From contig NC_088099.1 in NCBI RefSeq assembly GCF_036370855.1, positions 77,045,218-77,109,217 of the forward strand: a stretch of DNA of 64,000 bases. The letters run 5' to 3'. Made by a program: the position numbers and the translations under genes. Positions 38,301 to 50,300 of this stretch are shown piece by piece. Every line of letters starts with the position of its first letter. Positions within the stretch are counted from its first letter, which is position 1. This DNA is from Dromaius novaehollandiae (taxonomy: Eukaryota > Chordata > Aves > Casuariiformes > Dromaiidae). The notes under the pieces are model-generated. The model saw nothing but the letters and a program-made list of their open reading frames with translations, was not told where the DNA came from and did no database searches.

Positions 38301-41300
38301 CTTCAATCTTCCCCACCCCTGTAGTTGTCCTTGAACCCTCAGGAGTTCATAGGCAACAGAATTAAAAACTGCTGCTTCATAGGTTTGGAGAGTTTTTATT
38401 TTCAACTCCACTTTACAGGCAGCTGATTTCTTAAACTTATTTACATATCAGTCAGTAGTTTGACTTGCATCTTCATAGTAAATGCATAGTATCCTAGAAA
38501 GGAGGTTTTGATTTTTCAAGATGTGTATTTAATTTTTCTTTGAAACTGCATGTAAAGACCTGTGGTGCAAAACACAGAGCTTGAACTGTGATTGTATGCT
38601 TCAGCCTACTGTTATTTACCAAAAAAAAAAAAAGCCTTGCCTCTGCCTTTTTTTCTTTTTCCCCAAGCAAGCTGGATTGAAAACCAAAGCTTACTTAAAT
38701 ATTAGTTTCTGGCAAACAGTGGTGTGTAAAAATTGCTATTAAAGGTATTGTATATGAAAGAACCAAAGTGATTGCATGCCAAAATTTTTGTGTAGTTTAT
38801 GAATATAGTAGAGCAATTGGTCAGTAAATAAAATAAAGGAGGAATTCTAGTTTCTTGTGTAAGTATAAGAACCATGGCAAATAAAAGATCTACAGATTCA
38901 GTGTTTTAGTAAAGCCCCTGGAGAACTGAATACGTGGCTTTAAAGCTATGAAACACACTTTAGGTTCTTATTTCTGAAGAACCACATTAATAAACATTTT
39001 TATGTTCGTACACTGGGTATGTACCCAGAGGTAAGTAATGGGTAAGTACCCATTTACATCTTTTGGAGAAGTCTGGACTGTTGCTTGTAAGAGGATATTT
39101 AAGATGAGGAAAACTCTGTGTTGACTGCAGAGTGTCCTTTTCCCTCTGGGCATAGAAGAGAAATCACTGAAAATCAGAAGTAGCTGAGCTGAAGATAAAT
39201 TACAGGTCTTATCTCTGACTTTGTTTTTTTTTTTTCTTTTTAAGAAATTCCTCATGTCATTTTTTGAGCCCTGGTTTTAACTTTCATTTTTTCTTTAAAG
39301 ACAGTGATTTAGATTTGTGCCCAAAGTCTGAAGCTTTAAAATTGTGTTTAGAAGCATGGGCCTGTTAATAGCTTTATGAAAAAATACGGTGTGTCAAACT
39401 GCACATCATGATACAGAGGTTTAGTTTTCATCTCTGTAATAGACTTTTTGAATGAACATCTTGCATCTTGTAATAACACTTTGCAGGCTGTTGGGAGGAT
39501 AAACTTGTTCATTTTTCTGGGGAACTTGAACGGCATGGTAACAGGCCATTGAGGTGTCTCTATGGCTGTGAATCATTCCCCATCGTGAATGTCACAAATG
39601 ACAATAATCCTGCTACTTCTTTTCGTGTGTATGAAGTTCAGTTGTAGGAACTACTCACTGTAAGTTTTTTTTTTTTTTTTTTTTTTTTCCCTCCTGATTT
39701 GAAGTGTAGAATCAATATCATTTGGAATTTCAAAGATAGCATCATAAATTGTGAATGGATTTTTTTTGTTTGTTTCCGGCTTTTCTATCAGCAAAGAATT
39801 CTTCAGTATTCATAATATCTGCACCTGCGCCAAGTACTTCTGTCAAACTTCTTTAAAAAGGGAGAAGGTAACAAGAAATGAGGAAAATCTAAAATCACAC
39901 TATCTCTTTTTAATTTAGTAGTCTGTCTACCTAACTCTGTGTAGTTGTTAGAGCACTGTTTAGCCTCGATAGATGTTTCAGTTTTGGAATGAATTAGCCA
40001 AAGAAATAAGTTTACTTTTTTAATATACATTATCTGTATTTCAGTTCAGTTAGATTTTATCTCTGTTCCCATGGAAGTTAGTAACTGCAATGCCTAAATC
40101 TATTTTCAGTAGCTTCCTTTTGAATTTCTTAAATTTGTCTGATTAAGTTTAAGCTATGGCTCTTGAAAGAAAATAATAGAAAAAGGATTTTTTTTTCTTG
40201 GTACCAATTTAAACATTGCTGTGAATACTTAAATATAGTTCAAAAATGATTGTCTTTTGAAACAGTATGGTTTTGTCAGATACCCCTTATTTCTAACAGC
40301 CTGTATTGCTGATAGCAACCTTGTTTAATCAACAGATTGGGGGTTGCAGGATTCAGTTAATCAACATTATGCACATGTTCAGGCACACTCAGCAATGTAT
40401 TTATCCCAGTTAAGCATTGAACTGTTCTTACTGAGAGGGTGATTTTTTTTCTTTTTTTCTACTACTGTGTATTTACTATTACCTCTCTTCTGTGAGCTTT
40501 GTGGTTCGCTGTAATGTATTCCGGGAATACTCCCAGTGATATGTTCTTGATTCTGAGGTCAAACTTCAGGGACTCTTACGATGACCATCAGCTTCAGTGC
40601 TGTAGACTTTTCATCACTGTATTGCAAGCTGTAAAGCCTTCTGCTTCTTGCTGTCAGTGAGTTTATGCAGATCTCACAGCAGCAGCAGATTAGCAGTATG
40701 CATAAAGAAAAAGGTACTTAGGGATGTACAGCTGTGAAGTCCTGTGGGGCTAAGACTTTGGGTAGTAAGTTCATCATGTCAGTCTGGATTAAAAGTGGGA
40801 TAAAGCTGCTTGCCAAACATAAAATCGCTCTGTTGTAGAAGAGAGAGACAGTTTACTTGCGTGCGTTCAGGATTTGGAAAGTGTAGCAAATAAAAATGAA
40901 GATGTAATGCTAATTAGCAATCATAATGTTCCAAGCAAGAATAGATTATCTATACTCTCCACATAGTTGGCTTTAAAAGTGAGGACCTCTGTCTCATTAT
41001 GTGAATTAAAAAATAAATAATGAAAAACTGAAATACAACAGACCTATTGTTTTCTTCCTGTGATTTTACAACTCTGCTATGCATAGTTAAACTGCTAGAC
41101 TCTTCTGCAAGAAATGTAAAATATAATACATTTGGGAATGAAGTGTCACTAAACATATAGGCCTGTCTCGTCACTAAACATATAGGCCTGTCTCTTCTGC
41201 CCAGTTACCAGTTAGAGAACTAATAGCACTAATTGGTAAGAGTAAGAGTAATATGTAGATAAAAGGTTTAGCTAAATCCTCTGAATAACGTGTCAACTTT

Positions 41301-44300
41301 GTTAATTGGATGTGTGCAGTGGCTGTTGAAGTGCAACATTGTCGACAGGAGACCGGTTTAAGTTAGGTGTATTTTTATTTTGTTTTTGACGAATATGAAG
41401 TCTGACATTTTAGGTCCGAGGTCCTCCTTTGGTGGCTGAATGGAACAATTTTTCTCTGGGGCATTTTGTTTTGTGCAAGCCTGCTTGTGTAGCCATGTGT
41501 CATATGTTGAAGGTAGTCTCCTTTTGAGCAGTGCTCTGAGGTTTTGCATTGGAAAAAAAAAATCAAAATAAAGGTCAGCTATTTTGTATTTATTCCTCAG
41601 AAGCAACCAGTACAGGCTCCTTCTAGAACTGGATAAGTCATTCTCTGACTTGAAGCGAGCTATTTTGTTATCAGAGCTGTCAGTTCTGTCCTTCCCTGTG
41701 TTGTTTTAAAAGCTGTTCCTCGTGCAGTTGTCCACTCACTGATACCAGAATTAAACCTACAGATTTGGGGGGAAATTCTGAACAAATGCCTGTGATATCA
41801 CTGCATGGTTTTAAAAGATTTTATGGCTGGAGGAACTGGATCAGAAATACTAGGCTTTCTGTATTAAGCTTCCTGATAAAAACACAAGCAGAGTAATCTT
41901 CAGAAACTTCCAAGAAAATGAACAAATATATTCCTGTTTTATTTGACAGGATATCTGATAACAGAAGTGCAAATATGTTTGTCTCTTCCTCCTTCTCTTT
42001 TCCCCCTCCCCCCCCAATTTTATTTTTGTGTAGGCATTGTTAAGTTGTTGGGGGGTTTTTTCTTTTTCTCAACAATGTATTCTGTAAGCGCACACATACT
42101 TTCTGTACTCATTTGTTTTGGTCTGTATTAGGTTTTGTCATTTTTCTGTACAGACTTAAATGTTTTAGAGTATATTATAAATGCATCTTCATCTGACTTG
42201 TGCACTTTCATGCTTCTGTTTTAGTATCTTAATACTCTATCTTTGTTTTTATTCTTCCTGGCAAACTTTTTTTCATAACTAGTTAGTTTTGCTGTCATAT
42301 TTTAATAATCTAGGTATCTAAAAAGTATGAAATCTCAGAGCAGCAGCATGCCAGAATCATATCAAAATACAGTCAAATTTATCCAATATAAGGGCAGCAA
42401 TTGTTTTCAGGAATACTTACAAAACCAATTTTGCTTTTGAATAATTTTTGCAAGATAGCCACAGACTCACTGAAGAAGGCATCTTAGGTTATCTTGTGAG
42501 GTTGGTTTGGAAAAATATGTATTTTTTTAAGTTACAAATGTGAATGGTTATTCATGTGTCCTTCTGATGTAGGCCAGTGGAATGCAAACTGCATTAATAC
42601 TGAAACAGATATGGTACTTCTCAATTGCAAGGAAGAACGCTTTAGAGTGGTACAGGTTAACAGTATCATACAACAAAGCCTTGATTGCTAGTAAGTATTT
42701 TAATAGCCATTTACTTGATAAAAGTCTTAGAAAATAGTACATTTAGTACTAGTTAATTTGGTAGGGCCGAGATACCCACCAAGAAACAAGTTAAAAATAT
42801 TGTGGCTTTATGTTCCCCTGTTTTGAGTGTTGGGATACTTTGCATGTTTAGTTCATATTTAAGTAATAAAGTTTGCATTTAAAGGAAAAAGTTCTGAAGA
42901 TCTTTTCTTTAGCTAGTGTGTTTTTGAGAATGTGTTCAGTGCCTGTCTTTTGACAACGTGTGCAACTGACATTCAAAAATGATTTCCTTGATATCTTGTT
43001 TTCTGCCCATGGGTATTGTTCACTGGCCTCATCAAAGGTCAGATAATATTCTCAAAACATTATAGCTTCTTAGCAATTTAAATAAGAATTTGTATTCCTC
43101 ATGTTAAATATTAATATTAGTAATATCATAAACCCTTTCCCATCTCATGGGACAGCAAGATTACGGGGCCAAAAGGGTGTGCTTTCTTCCTTACGGACAG
43201 TATACCTTCAGCTGAAGTGAGCCTTGCGTATTTATTGGCACTTCTTAATGAAATTTCTTTTTCCTCGAGTCTGTCTACCTGTTGTGAAGATTTTGCCATC
43301 CACAATTATTTGGTCAGCCTAAAATATTAAAAAAAAATAGTTATGAACATATTCTGCTATACAGAGTATTTCATATTTCTAGCGAAAAAGTGGGTATTTT
43401 GATTATCTCATGTTTTGTGTAGCTTCTGGGGAAAGAGGTTGTTAGTCTCAGTATTTCTCTGCTGTTTTTAGTATGGAGGGGCAATAGGATATACAGCTTA
43501 ATTTCATTTTCACCTTGAATATATAAAGATGATTTGGAGACTTTGAGTAGATGCATTTTGTACCATATTTTTCTGCAATAGGAGTTAAGAAAGCAATCAA
43601 AAATTTTATTCTTGCCATAAAGAAGTATTAGTTTTATTTTGTTTTTCTGTATGTAGCACAGTCTAGTAGAGAATTTTATTTTATTGGCTAATAAACCCTG
43701 CACTTGACTTCCCAGTTAAATATTTGCATTGTAAGCTAAGGTGTATTGTAGCAATCTACAAATGAAAATACAGTTCCTATCCATATAAGTATGTATGCTA
43801 AATAACATGGCCTATTTTCTGATTGCAAATGTTATGCTTATCTGTGTTAGATTTAATTTATGTTTAGTTTATCATAACTAGCATATGTGAGATAAGATTT
43901 GCTTTAAGAAAGTGGGGGTGTTGCTACTGTAAAACTGTAGCGGAAAAATCTATGTGTGTTTAAGAAATTGGTATCTATCCAGTTTGCTATGTTAAGATGA
44001 TATCAAGTGCTGAAGCTCCTGGGGAAAATAGTTTCGCTGAAGCCTGTTGCAGAGGTTCTTTCCAGGTGTGAATACTGATGCAGAGCTGTGGGCAACAACT
44101 AAAAGGTTCCCCCTTTCTAGAGGCTTCTGTGGATTTTCCCTGCAAACAACTACTGCCCAAGATTATAATCAGGATTAGTAACCCTGTTGTCTTCAAGGAT
44201 ACAATCAGAGGCCTTTGAGATCTTCTTACAGGGTGACTGAAGCCCTGGAATTTACAGATGGATTTGTAGTGTGACCTGTGGTTAGATTGGATGGTGACTA

Positions 44301-47300
44301 ACAAAAGCTCATATATTGAGATGTACTATTCTTTGTTAATAAAACAGTATTTTAACTGTTACTGTTAATCTTACTGCTAATGCTTCAATTATATATGAAT
44401 GATATCTAACCGAACACTTGCAACAACGTGTAATTGCATACCCATGCAAACACAAACCCAGCCAGCTCATTTTCACGCTTACCTGACCCATTGTTACAAA
44501 CCCATCGCCTTTCTAGCTGTCAGTGCCTCACGTGGTAATGGCACAGAGGTTGTGCCCCCACGCATCACCCCACTGGTGAGGAGGAGGTACCCATGCTGAT
44601 GGTGGCCAGCAGCCAACACACATATGTGGGCACTCTCACTGTTGCGGACCAGGGTCCACATGCATAGCTTCTCTGCACACAGTGAAGACAGGGTCCTCTT
44701 TTTCTTCTTGCTGATCAACAGTCAGCTACACCACGGGTATTAGCTACACCACGGGTATTAGCTACACCAACATCTCCAAAGGAACTTCCCTGATTTGACC
44801 TGCTACAACTTGTGCTTCACATGGGTCACCTTTCTGGCAGACCATTCCTTTCTGCCATCAGTTTCAGCTAAGGGCCTTACAGCTTAACCACTAGTTTTGT
44901 TTCTATACTGGTCATCCTAAAGCTGCAGTTGACCCCTTTGTCTCTAGCGGATTTCAAGCACCACGGGAATGCTGTGCAAATTCCTCCACAGATCTTGGAC
45001 TTGCATCAAATACTAGAATCTTACCTGAGCCTGAGCAGCAACTGCGATGCACTGATCCATGTTTTGTGTTATGGAAATGAGTGAGTTTTCAGCATGTAGC
45101 CTATAGACTGCTGTACAGGGCTAAGATGGACTGAGTATGCTACACATTGGTCTCTATATGGGAAATATGATCAGTAGGATCGGTACCTTCACTGAGAAAT
45201 ATTTAGTGATCCACAAATTAGAAGAGATTGAAAATGATTGCTGCAAACTTCACCTACGTGCCATTTACAAGGGTAGTTTGAGAGCTGTTAGCAATGCATG
45301 GCTGCAAAAGACGCCCAGAATTTTCTAAGCTGATCGTAATGAAAGCAGACAGCCAGTATGTCTAATGTTTTTCAGAGGCCAGTATTTGATATACGCTTGC
45401 ACTGAATGCTAGAAAACTTGAAGTTTGACATTGAATTAGTCTTGCAATGAATTGGAACCAGTGTCAAAAATCAGTATCTTGGGGGCTTGCTACTTGAGGT
45501 GCTTCCTAAATCTAAGTCATACCCTTAGCTAGTCAAACATTGGCATGGTTCTAGTATAGGAGAAGTCTTGGGTTTTTCCGTAAATACAGCGCAATCCGTA
45601 TATCACAGTGTTGCAACTGCTCTATGTGGCATTGTTCAAGTGCTCTTTGTGTTTCCAGATGAATATTTCTTTGGTGTCAGTAGTAAAAGCAGCTATCACC
45701 TCTGCTTCAGCACAGGTTTTCTGTGCCGCTACAAGGATTAAATCTAAGGCTCTGTGAATTTAGGTATTGTATATTTCGTGTTCAATTCTGTCTCAGTGCA
45801 AGGACTAATTCTTCAGATATCATTTGGAATCTCTGCTCTCTACCAGAGTTCTCATTTAGCATGTATTTTCAATTCTCTAGTGAAAACCTTCCTTTCCTAT
45901 CTTCTCCATCAGTCGAGAAATCACAATCATGGAAAACTTAGGTTGGAAGGCATCTCAGTAGATCATCTGCTTGGATCCCCGGCCCTGCTTGGAGAAGGGC
46001 TACCTTTTAGATCAGCTTTCTCAGGAAGGAGACATTCATGTCCGAAGCCAGAATCTGTATTGTCCATGTCCAAAACTCCTACACTTATCTCTCCCAAAGT
46101 GAAAATAAAATGTAGCTCGGTGCCTGTCATTATGAGAGAGTGTAACGCTCTCATCTGGAATAAAGCAGCAACTTTAACCCTTTTTTCCCTCTATTTGAGG
46201 TAAAAGGACTGTGCCTATTGCAGTGAATATGACGTGTTCTTCTGCATATTGCTATCGTAGTTGCACTGAGAGTAGTACATGTGTTGCTTTGCAGTTGAAT
46301 CATTTGGCTGATATGGTTTCTCAGTTTATAAAGTCTGACACGTTTGTGCCAATTACATACTAGAACTGAGGCAGTATTAAGAAAAATTATGGAAGGGGAT
46401 AGAAAACTGTGATTAGTTTATTTAGATGCACAAAAATTCTTAACAGCAAGGAAAATGGAAGCAATCGCAAGCTTTACCTAATGAGAAACTTTTTTGCCAG
46501 ACAAGCCCTGTTAGTAACATGAGGAATTCCTTTTCTTTAGGTAAAGCTGCTGTTCCTACCTACTTCTGGGTCATGTGGGATAATTAGATGACTAAAATGT
46601 GTGGTTTATTTCACACTTCAGAGTGAATTTATGAATAGAAGCCACTCTTAAAGGTACAAATATTAGCAATAATATTTCTGCCAGCATAATAGAAGATGAT
46701 AATATGAAGTATGAAGAGAAACAGAATCTTACTTTAGCTGTGCAAGGATGTTATATATCTGCAAATGTTTACTTCTATATTTGTGGTAGTGCAGCATCTG
46801 AAATGCATTAACGGAACTGTTGTTATTTTACTGTTTGTTCTGCCTCCTTTCTGTCCTCTAGGTCTTGAAGTGTTGTGTTTAAAATTGTAAATACATTACT
46901 ACTTTATTATTGACTGATTTGGTTTCTCTCTTTAGGTGTCTTGGCTTGTTAGTCCAACAAGAAGTGAAATAACAAGTCTAGATAGTGGAAATATAGATGA
47001 CATTTTAAGTGAGTACTTTGAATCTTTTTTTTCTTTGCATGTCAACAGTCATTTATCTATGTCAATCCCGCAATATTATTAAATACGTACGCTAACTTCA
47101 AAAATGCATTGCAATCTAAATAGAATATTAAGTACCTATGATCAAAATTAGCTGTCCAAACTGATGTGTCACTTCATGAATTTCTTTGCTGTAATCTTAA
47201 TGAGGGTTATAAGTATCTAAGAAAAATACCTGGTGTTTTCTTTGGGAATGCTTTGTTATAGAAGCAAAAGCTGCCAACAGAGCATTTTAAGAGCTCCCGA

Positions 47301-50300
47301 ATAATAGCAGCAACTGAAACCTATGGTGATGGGTTGTTTGAGTGTTGCTTGAGTGTTCCAACAGGAGTGTTGCTTGTTAAATATGCCTTTCGTCTTGTTA
47401 AACTTTATCTTGACTTTGGTGGTTCATAGGAAAGAGACCCATAAGTTAGTATTTCCTCAGCTGTCTTAAAGTAATCAGATACATATTCCTTGTCTGAAAC
47501 CTTTTTGTCGTGAAAAGTACGCGATTTGCCTGTATTTGGTTCTCTTCGCGTGAAAACAGTTATTGCTTTATGCTTCAAAAATATTGATTAAAAATACAAA
47601 GGAGGTATTTTGTTTTAATCTGCCTAATATTGCAGGATTGCTTTGTGTAGTAAATGTATGACTGGATCATATAAGATCTATTTTTAAATACCTTTTATAC
47701 ACTGAAAAATGTACTGTCATAAAGTCCCATCATGAAATATTTTATTCATAATAGGGAAAATAAACACTGTAAAAAAAATTGTACCAAGTGTAAGTAGTTT
47801 TTAAATTTCATCCTAATACTTACAGTAAATACTCATTGCCTTGGGGGTTCCCCTAAGCATCTCTATGTGCTGAGTTTTCGTTAATTGCTTGTTCACCACT
47901 GCTTTCCTGGCAGATGATGAAAATATTAAAGCTATACTTCTAATTAAAACTGTAGTTTTTCCGAGTCTTCTTAAAAGTCATCTTTCCAGTACATGACATG
48001 CTGTACTTAACATCTTAATCTTTGCATGCTTTGTAATTTTGTCAACAGAGCAAACTTATTTGTCTAGCAACGTTTCTGCTTTATAAAGCTGTGACTTGTA
48101 TTCTGTGGTACTAGTATTTATTTAAATCTGTATTTTTTCAATATTTGTTCCATTACTCAAAAATCAGTTTAGAAGGTGGTTATCATGAAGATCATACTTT
48201 ACGTAAATTGCGTAAAGATCATAATTTATTCTTGGTTGGGAAATAAAGAAGTGTATGTGTCTTTCTAGTTTTGATATTTCCTTTATATGTGTTTTAAAAA
48301 CTAATGTATAGGAGCATTATTTCACTGCTCCATCATATATCCCTATAGTGTGTCTTCCCCCTGTGGCTCCCCTCCCCCTCCCCAGCGTCCCTTAGCATTT
48401 TCCTTTTTGGGGAGGAGAAATTTGCCTGCCACCTTTTGCCTTGGTATCCAGCTTCACAGCAAGTAAGGCAGAGGAGGAGTGACCAGACCAAGTTGCATAG
48501 GCAGGCAACATATTGTCATTCTTCTAATCCAAATAGCTGACATTTCAGCTTTTAACTTTTTTCTAAATATTTGTGGATAATCTAATTAATGCTTAAAAAG
48601 TATATTAGAGTACGGGTTCTGGTTTTGAGTGCTGTAATGGTAAATCCAGAATTACTTTTTGTCTCTTATGTCACTTACTACTTTTGTATCTTAATGCCTT
48701 AAGTATTGACATCTTTATAATATCATCAATAAAGTCAATAAAATACTTGACTAAAGGCCTCTTCCATCACTCTTTCCACTTACTATAGATTACATTTCAG
48801 ATAAGGTTTATCCTAGTAGTTTTCTAACAATCAGACTAAGCTGAATGTTGTATAATCTAGAAATACTGTTTTTACAGTTCTTATGCATACTTTTATAATC
48901 TTGGATTAAAGTGCTCTAAGAAGTTTGCCTTATGATGTGACATTGGGTTTTTGTTTTTTGTTTTTCTTTCCTCCCAGACAATGCAGACGTTGCTTTAGTT
49001 AATTTTTATGCTGATTGGTAAGTTATACAAGTTTTTATTTTTTCCTCCTATGTTTAAACTTTTGCCTGTTGGAATCAGTCATGTTTGACAATAGTATTCT
49101 AATCTGAGATGCAGTGGTATGTGACTTTAAAAGCAGTTCTTATATGTTTTTTTTTTAATACTTTGATAAGTTCCCCTTCTGCTACTCTACCATCTTTTGT
49201 TTCTGTCAGAAAATCCATCAGAGGCAAAAAGGGTTCTGTGGTTGTAGGGAATGGCATATTGCATAACTGAAGGTTCTTCCTCTTAGCAGGATGTTTTTTG
49301 TTAGCTTTTTGCTCTCGAACATAGGATGGTCCAGAAGATCCTGGTTTTTTGCTTCCTTCTGTGTTGATCCCATACACGTGTGCCAGAAAACCTGAAGTTG
49401 CCTTGAAAAATCAAATCTTTCTCTAATTTGGAAGACCCTTCATGTAGAGAACTTGAGATATTATAAGTGAGGAATGAAAATTGAGCAGCTGGAAAAGGAA
49501 AGAATTTGGGGTCAGATTAATTAGATGTTATGAAAGACACACTTAGAAGGATCTGTTTACTTGATTTTTTTTTCCTTGCGTACAAAAACATTGTTAGAAT
49601 TCATTTAAATACTGTAACCCACTTTTTATTGTGTAAGAGGTCATTTTATTTGTTCTGTTTTGTTCTGCTGTTAATATTTCTAAAGGAACTTTTAGCAAGG
49701 AGGAAACTGAGTGTTCAAGGAAAATAAAATTTAACATGCAAATTAATATAGACAATGAGGCTAGAAAAATAAATTGACTTTTTCTCTCCTTTGATTAAAG
49801 TAATCATGGATGTAAATAGTTTTGCAATATAAATCAATATATAAGTAACAATATTACACTGTAAGTATTCTTTTCCCCGCTTCTCCCCTGCTTTGAGAGC
49901 ATAAACTGTCAGCTATCCAAATTAGGTCTTCTAGATGATTAGACTTTCGATTCCATTTGCCTCTCTCACATTCCACTATGTAGGTCTTCAGAGGTCCGTA
50001 CAGTCTCAAAATAAAAAGCATGCAGATTTAAATTGACAAATTAACTGTTTGCCTTTACTGATAATTCATTCAACTGGTAGCAGGCTAATTTAAATCATTT
50101 TTAAAAGTGATTGGGAAAAATTCCTACCCAATCTTTTCATGTAGAATGAAATTCTCAATAAAAAAGTTTTCAATACCTTCACTTAAACTTTGCATAAAGA
50201 TGGACATGATACCAAATCAGCTTAAAAATTTCTGTATCTACCTCTGCCATTTCAAAGCCAATTCTTATGTTGATTATTTTGCATCTGTTCACTTGCTTAC

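Larger units (their letters stand above)
23380..46935 (+). other. ERP44: ERP44 intron 1
   Basis: About 23.6 kb. The first 700 bases are CpG island, including a 14-base G run at 23984-23997. Further on are a candidate cryptic exon (28408-28444), a decayed CR1 with reverse-transcriptase remnants (30239-31985), T tracts, a 25-bp tandem duplication (41145-41194), an 18-bp tandem repeat (44724-44769) in a less AT-rich block, and a CR1 3' end (45918-46095). The stretch 26400-26780 is also somewhat GC-richer, without a recognised identity. No other gene is supported. Confidence 0.8.

Noticed and set aside
45754..46203. Plus-strand 149-codon ORF
   Set aside because: It runs through the CR1 3' fragment and ordinary intron; the product has no recognisable domain.
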